Part shown: positions 8,259 to 15,426 of the stretch, piece by piece
How positions within the stretch are numbered: position 1 is the first letter of the stretch
Layout: every line of letters starts with the position of its first letter
Assembly (NCBI RefSeq): GCF_003934165.1
Contig: NZ_RKST01000028.1
Coordinates: forward strand, 1-56,712
Direction: 5' to 3'
Length of the DNA stretch: 56,712 nt
Source: Borborobacter arsenicus
GTDB taxonomy: Bacteria; Pseudomonadota; Alphaproteobacteria; Rhizobiales; Rhizobiaceae
The notes under the pieces: generated by a model
The model's database searches: none
Told to the model about the DNA's origin: nothing
Seen by the model: the letters and a program-made list of their open reading frames with translations, nothing else
Translations under genes and position numbers: made by a program

Positions 8259-8767
8259 TCCACGTCATCCTTCGAGTGAAGATGCCGGTCCCGTTTGGCC
8301 ATGGCCTCGGGATTTGCGCGGTCGCGTGTGCGCTTGATGAATGGACGCTCGACGTGATGGAGCTCGACGAAGGCGGCGAGGCGGCGCTGAATCTCGATTG
8401 GCATGGGAACGGCCTCGATAATATCGGTGCCTGGTTCCGTCAGCGTCTCAGCTTCGGACGGGTCGGCTGTCACCAATTGCAGCGCTACGCCGGGGGGTGC
8501 TTCGGTCGGACGGAGCAACACCCACAGGCGCGGTTGCCCCGATCGGAGATTGTCGCGGTACATGCCGGTCTCGGAACCGAAAAACTCCAGTTCGAAGCTT
8601 CCGGCATAAAAGCGTGTCACCTCGGGTGTTTGGGTCAGCATTGTCCAGGGCGCGGCGGCCGGCGCGCCGGCGAGCACAGCGACAGGCATCCATGCATGAT
8701 CGATCCAGGGATTCTTCAGGACTTGTCGTTCTGCGATCACGCCAACGTGTACTGTCTCGCGTATCAT
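8255..8767 (-). CDS. DUF3305-type formate dehydrogenase accessory protein
   Basis: 170 residues, soluble. Begins ETVHVGVIAERQVLKNPW, then the block DHAWMPVAVL with a later RFYAGSFELEFFGSETGMYRDNL and PRLWVLLRPTE; these fit the DUF3305 family. The second half has a conserved-looking EAVPMPIEIQRRLAAFVE helix and a basic C-terminus. No catalytic or metal motif stands out. It overlaps the next gene by 4 bases and lies 12 bases after the DUF6352-like gene. Function is unknown; the constant association with formate dehydrogenase genes suggests assembly or regulation. Confidence 0.75.
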   Translation of the reverse strand: MIRETVHVGVIAERQVLKNPWIDHAWMPVAVLAGAPAAAPWTMLTQTPEVTRFYAGSFELEFFGSETGMYRDNLRSGQPRLWVLLRPTEAPPGVALQLVTADPSEAETLTEPGTDIIEAVPMPIEIQRRLAAFVELHHVERPFIKRTRDRANPEAMAKRDRHLHSKDDVE

Positions 8768-8779
8768 AACGCGCTCCTG

Positions 8780-9793
8780 CTAATTCCTCGGTGCCGTGAC
8801 ACGTAACGGCAGGCCCGCGATCAGGTTCTGTGGCTTCATGCGTACCATCAGGTCGGGGGTCATGGCCATGATCAGCCAGACAGGCCTAGCTCCGACATCA
8901 GGATGGACCTCGCCGGTGTCACAGAAAGTGAGGCGGAATAGTGCAAGGATGCGTTCGGCTGCATCGGGGTCGAGTTCGTTGCCGGCCCAGAGCGCATTGC
9001 CGATACGGGTCGCTTCGGCATCAAGGCCGACAAACCACGCCCAATCCTCGTCCTCGATCCGCTCCACCGGCTCAATCTCCACGTCAACCGCCAGAAGATG
9101 GTGAATCCAGATCGCCATTGCGTCTGCAAGGCCGCGTCGAGCCGGGCTGTCAGCGCCGCCAAGGCTGAGCACTAGGTCGAAAGCATCGCTGCGGGCGAAA
9201 TAGCTCTCGGCGTTCGTCTCCTTCAAGATCTCCAGTTCTGTGACAGCGGGCCCACCAAGCATGTTGAATAGAGGCGAGGCGTGACGGTTCTGTTCGTGCA
9301 GTTCGATCGTTTCGGCATCCGCGAGAAGAACACTTCCCTCATGGAAGGTCACACGCTGTGGGCGATAGAACAATTCGGCGGCGCGCAGGAGCCATGGATC
9401 ATTCGTACCATTCACAGCATTACGCAGAACCAACTGCGTCAGCTGGTTCATGAAAAGTGGCGGAATGCTGGTGACACCGCGCACAAGCGAGAGATAGGCG
9501 GCCTCGAGCGAAGGCGTTGCCAGCACGTGATCGCGAAAGGCGATCATGTACTCCCAATTCTCACGCGCATCCGGGTCCTCCAAAGCGGCAATCTCCTGCT
9601 GGGTGACGGGCCTGCGCGGCTGATGTATCAAAAGCTCGTGATGCAGCAGCAACTCAGCTTCACAAGCGGTTTCGGGCGGCAACAGTTCCGGCCGGGCGAG
9701 ATATGCCTTCAAGAACGCGTCGGTCACGAGCAGGCGTCCCGCCTCGTCCCTGTCAAGGAGGTGATGACCTGACGAAACCCAAAAATCCTTCAT
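8780..9793 (-). CDS. DUF6352-like formate dehydrogenase accessory protein
   Basis: 337 residues, predicted soluble and mostly helical. Starts KDFWVSSGHHLLDRDEAGRL, then LVTDAFLKAYLARPELLPP and a series of amphipathic helices; VRGVTSIPPLFMNQL lies near the middle and an Asp/Glu-rich region (EPVERIEDEDWAWFVG) near residue 245. I associate this with the DUF6352 family of formate dehydrogenase neighbourhoods; the name is from memory. No Cys-rich or nucleotide-binding motif is visible, so it is unlikely to be a redox or energy-using factor by itself. It overlaps the upstream gene by 4 bases. Confidence 0.7.
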   Translation of the reverse strand: MKDFWVSSGHHLLDRDEAGRLLVTDAFLKAYLARPELLPPETACEAELLLHHELLIHQPRRPVTQQEIAALEDPDARENWEYMIAFRDHVLATPSLEAAYLSLVRGVTSIPPLFMNQLTQLVLRNAVNGTNDPWLLRAAELFYRPQRVTFHEGSVLLADAETIELHEQNRHASPLFNMLGGPAVTELEILKETNAESYFARSDAFDLVLSLGGADSPARRGLADAMAIWIHHLLAVDVEIEPVERIEDEDWAWFVGLDAEATRIGNALWAGNELDPDAAERILALFRLTFCDTGEVHPDVGARPVWLIMAMTPDLMVRMKPQNLIAGLPLRVTAPRN

Positions 9794-10332
9794 TTCTGCC
9801 CTGCGGCTAGTGTAAAAATATCGACTTCTTCTTCCGGCGTATCTTCCTCCTGGACCTCGACCAGGTGGAAGGCTCCGGCCGGTTCCAGCCGGGTTACGCG
9901 CCGGTGCAAGGTGCGAAAGGTCTCTCGAATGCCGTCACCCTCCATGGTGCGGCGCAGACCGATCAGTGTATTGAGCGGGTGGTCGCAAAGCGACTGCGCA
10001 AACGCAATCTCCTCCTCGGCAGCAGCATGCGCGGTTTTCATGTCGGGCGCCCCGCAGCGCGCTACAAGCTGCTCGGCAAGCCGATCGACAGCGGCGGCGC
10101 GCTCCGCTGCGGTCGCCTGGGCGACGACAACGAGAGTGGACCACCCAAAGCTGTCGATGCCGAGAAATCCGGCGCGGAAAACCTGTTGTTCCTTATTCGA
10201 AAGGGTAGCGGCATCGGCACCGAAGAACAGGAAAGTGCCGGTCACCGCCCATTCGCCCAGTTCGGCCGCGGACGGAAAAACAAAAGTATCAGACGGGTCA
10301 AGGCGGATCGTTCGTGGCAGTTTCAAAGCCAT
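9790..10332 (-). CDS. DUF6505-like formate dehydrogenase accessory protein
   Basis: 180 residues. Starts MALKLPRTIRLDPSDTFVF and continues with GEWAVTGTFLFFG, FRAGFLGIDSFGWSTLVVV and an Ala-rich helix ending in GAPDMKTAHAAAEEE. The C-terminus is acidic. It fits the small DUF6505 family known mainly from formate dehydrogenase clusters (from memory). It overlaps the upstream gene by 10 bases and the downstream gene by 4, so expression of the three is tightly coupled. The Phe-Gly-Trp-Ser-Thr segment is the most conserved-looking part. Biochemical role unknown. Confidence 0.7.
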   Translation of the reverse strand: MALKLPRTIRLDPSDTFVFPSAAELGEWAVTGTFLFFGADAATLSNKEQQVFRAGFLGIDSFGWSTLVVVAQATAAERAAAVDRLAEQLVARCGAPDMKTAHAAAEEEIAFAQSLCDHPLNTLIGLRRTMEGDGIRETFRTLHRRVTRLEPAGAFHLVEVQEEDTPEEEVDIFTLAAGQK

Positions 10333-11102
10333 GGCACTCCTGTCGCTGGATCGAGCCAGGACGGAAAGGTAAGAGTCGCCGACAGGTTTCGTCTTTCAGA
10401 GGGCTCACCTCCAACCGTCCTGGAGATCACCAGATCGCCGTTGTCAGCCAACTCAATCTCCCGTTCATCATATGCGTTCAGGCGGCTCAGCCAGGGTCTG
10501 GCAATTGACGCGAAGCCGGTTTGCGTCCAGTCGTGGAACCCGGCCATCAGATAGCGGGTGAAACTTGTGATGATCTCGCCTGGATCGATCGCTTCGAAGC
10601 CGAGTTCGTCGAGCGCGCCCAAAAGCGGCCGCAGACCCGGCTCACCGGCACGGACGACGCAAGTACGGATCATGCCGGAAAAGACCAGCCAAGGCGGGAT
10701 CTCGTCTTCCCCCACCTCTTGCGGCCAGGCCAGACGGCCGCCGCCGACGAGCACCCGATCGATGCGAATTGTATCGGGCCAGTCGAATGAGATCGGCCGC
10801 TCCGGCGGGGCATGGACGGCGAGGGCGTCGGCGAGGGCATTCATACAGGCAAAGATGGCACGACGCGCCTGTGCCAAAGATTCATCGGGCTCGAGGACAA
10901 CCGCGAATTCGGCCAGGTCGTAACGGCGAACCCAGACCAGTGTGCCAGCACCTTCCTCATCAGCGATAGCACAGGCATGCGCAAAGGCATCGCCAGCCTC
11001 TCGCAATGCGATGAGAGTATAAGGCGGCGGTAGATCAAGGGTTCGGTCGGTCACCGACTCTCGCAGGAACATGGCGCCAGTCCATATGTTGATGACGGCC
11101 AC
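10323..11102 (-). CDS. Biotin/lipoate-ligase-like protein (DUF4444-type)
   Basis: 259 residues if started at the GTG at 11102, which has GGAT nearby; an internal ATG at 11072 gives 249. Residues about 20-190 resemble the biotin/lipoate A/B ligase fold: LPPPYTLIALREAGDAFAHA, GAGTLVWVRRYDLAEFAVVLEP, ISFDWPDTIRIDRVLVGGGRLAWP. The C-terminus (TSFTRYLMAGFHDWTQTGF) matches the extra DUF4444 domain. True ligases carry a GRRxxGGG-type motif and a catalytic Lys; here only VGGGRLAWP is seen, so ligase activity is doubtful. It is the first gene of the minus-strand formate dehydrogenase operon and diverges from the polyferredoxin gene. Confidence 0.7.
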   Translation of the reverse strand: MAVINIWTGAMFLRESVTDRTLDLPPPYTLIALREAGDAFAHACAIADEEGAGTLVWVRRYDLAEFAVVLEPDESLAQARRAIFACMNALADALAVHAPPERPISFDWPDTIRIDRVLVGGGRLAWPQEVGEDEIPPWLVFSGMIRTCVVRAGEPGLRPLLGALDELGFEAIDPGEIITSFTRYLMAGFHDWTQTGFASIARPWLSRLNAYDEREIELADNGDLVISRTVGGEPSERRNLSATLTFPSWLDPATGVPWL

Positions 11103-11113
11103 TTCAATCCAAC

Positions 11114-11119
11114 TATAAT
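11114..11119 (+). promoter_or_regulatory. Candidate -10 box for the polyferredoxin gene
   Basis: TATAAT in the 71-base divergent gap, with TTGATG (11089-11094) 19 bases upstream as a possible -35. Transcription would begin near 11126, which supports the ATG at 11174 over an in-frame GTG at 11132. A minus-strand promoter for the accessory genes must share this gap but is not obvious. Confidence 0.35.
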
Positions 11120-11173
11120 ACGTTCAAACAGGTGGGGCTACCGAGTAGGTGCGATTGTGTCGCGGGAGCCGAA

Positions 11174-13213
11174 ATGACCTTGAGCAAGCGCCGGAAAGTT
11201 CTTGTCTGCTCCTGCGAGCGGAGCATGCCGGGCAGCTATGGCGAGGATGTCGCGCGCGGATGTCACAATGTGCAGGTCGAATCCGGGGATCAGTTCTGCG
11301 GCGTGGAACTCGACCGGGTGCGGACCATTCTAAACGGCGCTGATGCCGTGACGATCGGCTGTGTGCAACAGGCGCCGCTTTTCAGGGAGCTCGCTGAGGA
11401 ACTCGCCTATGAAGGCGAGCTTTCTTTCGCGAATATTCGCGAGACTGCAGGCTGGGCGGAGCGCGCCTCTGCTGCCGGTCCGAAAGCGGCCGCACTGCTG
11501 GCCATGGCTGCGGAGCCCAGCGTTGCGCCCGCCCAGGTGACACTTTCCAGCAATGGCGTGATCTTGATCTATGGCCGCGACGAGACGGCGATCGAGGCGG
11601 GCAGGCAACTCGCCGATAAGCTCGATGTCACCGTCCTTCTCGCCCGGCGAAGCGAAATCACGCCTCCCCGGGTCTGGGATTTCCCTGTGATGCAGGGCAC
11701 CGTCCGCAACGCACGCGGCCATCTCGGCGCCTTCGAGATGGTGATTGACGATTTCGCGGCACCAGTTCCCTCTTCACGCGATCGACTATGCTTCGGAACC
11801 CCGCGCGACGGTGCAATTTCGCAATCGGATATCGTGCTCGACCTTTCCGGTGAGACACCGCTTTTTCCTGCCCATGAATTGCGCGACGGCTATGTGAAGG
11901 CCGATCCGAGCGATCTGATATCTGTCGCCGGGGCAATCGGGAAGATGGCCGATTTCGTCGGCGAGTTCGATAAGCCGCGGTTTATCGATTTTTCCGAGGA
12001 TTTGTGTGCCCATTCACGATCCCAAATCATCGGCTGCAGGCGATGCCTTGATCTGTGCCCAACAGGCGCAATAGCGCCTGCCGGCGACCACGTCGCGGTC
12101 GATGCAAATATCTGCGCCGGCTGTGGCAACTGCGCTGCGGTTTGTCCAACCGGCGCGGCCGCATACGCCTTGCCAGATTCGGCGACACTCCTACGACGAT
12201 TGCGAACACTATTGCTCACTTATCGAGAAGCAGGAGGCAACGAGGCGATCGTGCTTTTTCACGATCTCGACCACGGCGTGCCATTGATCGATGCACTGGC
12301 GCGGTTCGGAACAGGTCTTCCTGCCAATGTCCTACCGGTCGCGGTGAATGCGGTTATGCAATTGGGCATAGAGGCGTGGGCTGCGCCGGTCGCCTGGGGT
12401 GCTATTGCCGTGAGAGCCTTGAGTTCGGCCAAGCCAAGGCATGATATCGCAGGAGTGGTCGCGAACATAAAGATCGCCAACCTCCTGACCGATTCCCTGG
12501 GTTATGGATCCGACGTCTGCGGCTTGGTCGAAACCGACGATCCGGACGTGCTCAAATCCAGACTGGATCTCATAAACCCAACCTTGACGTCACGGGAGCC
12601 GGCGACATTTCTGCCGGTCGGCAAGAAACGCAGCGTGCTGGATAGCACGATGATCGAGCTGCACCGCGTTGCACCCACCCCAGTCGATTTCGTCATGTTG
12701 CCCGCTGGGGCGCCGTTTGGGTCGCTGGAGGTCAATATCGACGGTTGTACGCTGTGCCTTTCATGCGTGGCAGCCTGTCCGACGGGTGCGCTTTCAGACA
12801 ATGAACAGCGGCCGGCCCTTTATTTCGCCGAGAGCGCATGCGTGCAATGCGGGCTCTGCGCTGCGACCTGCCCAGAGCAGGTTGTCACACTGGTCCCTCA
12901 ACTGGACTTCCGAGCCTGGAACACGCCACGCCGAGTCGTGAAGGAAGAGGAGCCGTACCTCTGCATCCACTGTGGCAAGCCATTCGGTACGAAGAGCACC
13001 ATTGAGCGCATCGTCGCCAAACTCGAGGGCAAGCACTGGATGTTCGCCGGAGAGAACGCGCGTCGGCTCGATGTGGTGCGGATGTGCGAGAATTGTCGGA
13101 TCGACGCGGTCATGAATCAAGGGTTCGACCCTTATGCCGGCCCGGCCCGTGCGGCGCCGCGCACGACCGAAGACTATCTTTGCAAACGCACCAAGCCAGG
13201 CAAGCCGGTCTAA
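11174..13213 (+). CDS. Polyferredoxin-like 4Fe-4S protein of the formate dehydrogenase locus
   Basis: 679 residues from the ATG at 11174 (GGGAG upstream). A probable cytoplasmic electron-transfer or assembly protein. After an N-terminal CSCER segment and a Rossmann-like region (about 110-270) come two ferredoxin pairs. CRRCLDLCPTG and CAGCGNCAAVCPTG lie near residues 285-330. CTLCLSCVAACPTG and CVQCGLCAATCPEQ lie near 525-575. Together they could bind about four [4Fe-4S] clusters. A further Cys pair occurs near the C-terminus (CIHCGK, CENCR). It diverges from the formate dehydrogenase operon across 71 bases and ends 2 bases from a convergent gene. Its partner is not known; a role in feeding or assembling the dehydrogenase is inferred. 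Confidence 0.8.
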   Translation: MTLSKRRKVLVCSCERSMPGSYGEDVARGCHNVQVESGDQFCGVELDRVRTILNGADAVTIGCVQQAPLFRELAEELAYEGELSFANIRETAGWAERASAAGPKAAALLAMAAEPSVAPAQVTLSSNGVILIYGRDETAIEAGRQLADKLDVTVLLARRSEITPPRVWDFPVMQGTVRNARGHLGAFEMVIDDFAAPVPSSRDRLCFGTPRDGAISQSDIVLDLSGETPLFPAHELRDGYVKADPSDLISVAGAIGKMADFVGEFDKPRFIDFSEDLCAHSRSQIIGCRRCLDLCPTGAIAPAGDHVAVDANICAGCGNCAAVCPTGAAAYALPDSATLLRRLRTLLLTYREAGGNEAIVLFHDLDHGVPLIDALARFGTGLPANVLPVAVNAVMQLGIEAWAAPVAWGAIAVRALSSAKPRHDIAGVVANIKIANLLTDSLGYGSDVCGLVETDDPDVLKSRLDLINPTLTSREPATFLPVGKKRSVLDSTMIELHRVAPTPVDFVMLPAGAPFGSLEVNIDGCTLCLSCVAACPTGALSDNEQRPALYFAESACVQCGLCAATCPEQVVTLVPQLDFRAWNTPRRVVKEEEPYLCIHCGKPFGTKSTIERIVAKLEGKHWMFAGENARRLDVVRMCENCRIDAVMNQGFDPYAGPARAAPRTTEDYLCKRTKPGKPV

Positions 13214-13215
13214 GT

Positions 13216-14496
13216 CTATTCGGTCGCGGTCGCCCGCTTGAGAAAGCGGATCAGAGCGGCGCGTCTGTCGGCGCTTTTAATCGTTTGTTCCGGCATTTTG
13301 GTGCCGGGCGTGTAAGTATTCGGTCCCAGTTCGAACAGCTTGGAGACCGTTTCCTCGGTCCAAACGATATCCATATCGCGAAGCGACGGCGAATAGCGAT
13401 AGCCCGGCACCGACGCAATCCTACGGCCAAAGAGACCGTGGAGAGTCGGGCCTGCACGTTGGCCGTCGTTCGGGTGGAGTGTGTGGCAGGCGACACAAGC
13501 GCGGAAAACTTCTGCGTCCGGAATTCCCGCAAATTCGGCCATGGGGTCGGATGAGCCAGTGACGGCCGCCCCAACATGATCACCTGTTTCGACGCTCCAA
13601 TCGCGCACGACATAATCTGCGCCGGCGCTAAGAAGCGCTTTGCTATCGGGCGTGAATGCGAGGGACCAAACCGGGTCGCCAGACGCTTCCACGATGCGAA
13701 CAGGCGCAAGATTTGCTGCATCGAGCAGATGTATTGCATCGCTCCCGCCGACAGCCAGGTATTTCCCGTCCGGCGAGGCGGCTAGGGTAAGCACGGGGCT
13801 TCCTACAGCCTGAGATTCGCCGCGAATTACCCTGCTGCGGTCGAGCAAGCGTACTTTGCCGTCCATTCCTCCCACGAACAGGCGATCGCCGGACGCTCTT
13901 GTCATTGTGCTCAGTGGACCAGGCAGGATGACACGCGCCGCTGCCACCTGGGCGGCGCGTGACCAGAAGATGATCCTGGCGTCGTAGCCTGCACTTACGA
14001 GTGTGCCATCAGCCAAGAAGGCAACCGCGTTGACATTGTCGCTATGGCCTTTGAATAGACGCGGCTCTCCATCCGACAACGGCCACAGCCGGACGCTTTT
14101 GTCCCAGGATGCGGAAGCCAGCATCAAACCATCGGGCGATATCGCAAGGGCAGCGACAGGTCCGGTGTGGCCTTCAAGAATGCGAATTGGCAGGCTTTGT
14201 CCGACTTGCCAAATGGCGATGCGGCCATCGGCGCCTGCGCTTGCAAAACGACCGTTCGGCAGCGCTACGAGCGCATTCACCTGGCTTTTGTGGAAGAGGC
14301 GCACGTCGCGTGCTTCTCCAGTCTTCAGCGACCAAATAATTATCCTGCTGTCAAAGCCTGCGGTAATCGCCCAGCCTCCACTCGCGACCAGGGCAATCGC
14401 TCGCACGACACCACCGTGACCGCGCAACTCCGTCCCGTGCGCCGTCGTGCCAAGGAGGAGGAATGTCGCTGCCAACAATTGGATAGGAAGTGTCAT
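13216..14496 (-). CDS. Exported WD40 beta-propeller fused to cytochrome c
   Basis: 426 residues from the ATG at 14496. A signal peptide (TLPIQLLAATFLLLGTTAHG) directs it to the periplasm. Residues about 25-320 hold roughly seven WD40 blades (for example GHGGVVRAIAL, GHTGPVAALAISPDG, GHSDNVNAVAF, DYVVRDWS). A class I cytochrome c domain follows, with haem motif CVACH at 334-338, a GPTLHGLFGRR block, a YSPSLRD stretch and the likely axial Met in GTKM. Both halves are intact. The architecture suggests a redox protein docked to a partner through the propeller. It is convergent with the polyferredoxin gene (2 bases apart). Confidence 0.88.
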   Translation of the reverse strand: MTLPIQLLAATFLLLGTTAHGTELRGHGGVVRAIALVASGGWAITAGFDSRIIIWSLKTGEARDVRLFHKSQVNALVALPNGRFASAGADGRIAIWQVGQSLPIRILEGHTGPVAALAISPDGLMLASASWDKSVRLWPLSDGEPRLFKGHSDNVNAVAFLADGTLVSAGYDARIIFWSRAAQVAAARVILPGPLSTMTRASGDRLFVGGMDGKVRLLDRSRVIRGESQAVGSPVLTLAASPDGKYLAVGGSDAIHLLDAANLAPVRIVEASGDPVWSLAFTPDSKALLSAGADYVVRDWSVETGDHVGAAVTGSSDPMAEFAGIPDAEVFRACVACHTLHPNDGQRAGPTLHGLFGRRIASVPGYRYSPSLRDMDIVWTEETVSKLFELGPNTYTPGTKMPEQTIKSADRRAALIRFLKRATATE

Positions 14497-14550
14497 TGCA
14501 TGAGCTCCAGCCATCAGTACGCCGTGAGCCGGTAGCGGTCGTAAACAGCA

Positions 14551-14883
14551 TCATTTGAGCCGGGCTATACCCTCGGCAGGTTCACCAGTTTCCACGCTAT
14601 TCGAGGCAATCGTATGATCCCACTCAGAGATAGGCGTTAATCTGTCACGCTTCGAAGACCAGGAACGCCTGCCATTGCCGTCATGTCTGATCGAATTGAA
14701 TTCCAGAACTCGCTTTCCAATTCCTGATTGTCGATCATCACTCGCCTTCAATTCATCAGCAAACGTCGGGGGAAGCCTCCCCGCGCCGATCCAAAGACGA
14801 CCGGTTGTCAGCGAAATGCTAAGGAACCAGTTTCTGTCGATCCGTCCGGAACTCCGGATACGAGCCGCGTAGACTGTCCCCAA
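14551..14883 (-). other. Doubtful open frame of 110 codons
   Basis: An uninterrupted minus-strand frame with only a TTG start (14883) and no clear ribosome-binding site. It contains NWFLSISLTTGRLWIG, which looks protein-like, but I recognise no family. It could be the remains of a gene whose 5' part is decayed, as an adjacent frame continues upstream to about 15073. Listed so that the 14497-15426 stretch is described; I would not annotate it as a gene on this evidence. Confidence 0.15.
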
Positions 14884-14941
14884 CAGAGGAGACTACCATG
14901 CGGCCTTGGAACATTGCGGGAAGATCAATGTTCTTTTCCAC

Positions 14942-15234
14942 ATGCGAAGGATCGAATTCGACCAGCCCGTGAAAATTGCTTTCGGGAAGCCGGGGTAATC
15001 TCGGATCGCGAGCACGGCGTTGGAAGCAGCCTCTGCTTGCAAAGCGAGAAGTGGCCGACAAGAAGCGGGCCATTTATGCAAATCGCAAAAGATGCATTGT
15101 ATGGAGCAAAAAGCGGTCACGTCACACCTGCTGAGGCGCGACGGGCCTTTGCCGATGCCGCAATGGAAGCACGTACCTTGTCCCGGGTGATGGAGTCCGC
15201 TGACATCATGGCATTCCCGCGCCACTGCGAATAA
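14942..15234 (+). pseudogene. Decayed DUF982 gene (internal stop and frameshift)
   Basis: The ATG at 14942 opens a frame reading MRRIEFDQPVKIAFGKPG, a good match to the start of DUF982 proteins (small, about 80-100 residues, multiplied in rhizobia). A TAA at 14996-14998 interrupts it. The same frame continues with RIASTALEAASAC, after which the family pattern moves to another frame: SEKWPTRSGPFMQIAKD, then HVTPAEARRAFADAAMEA, ending at 15234. The Trp-Pro, Gly-Pro and Ala-Arg-x-Ala-Phe positions are those expected. A single-base indel near 15035-15045 plus one stop would restore it. The downstream part could still be read as a 52-residue frame from 15076. Confidence 0.5.
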
Positions 15235-15426
15235 ATCAGCCCTATCTTCTCGATCAAGCATGAGCAGCGCGGTTTCACAGTGGTCCTTCTTGTCCTGGAC
15301 AAACGGCCATTACCGTCCGAGAGACAACGAAGGTTGATCTAGGTTCGGGAAGTCTCAAGATAAATCGATTTGAGGCCAATCAAACCATGTTACACTCTGT
15401 GACAACCGTGACGTTGGGACGTGACG

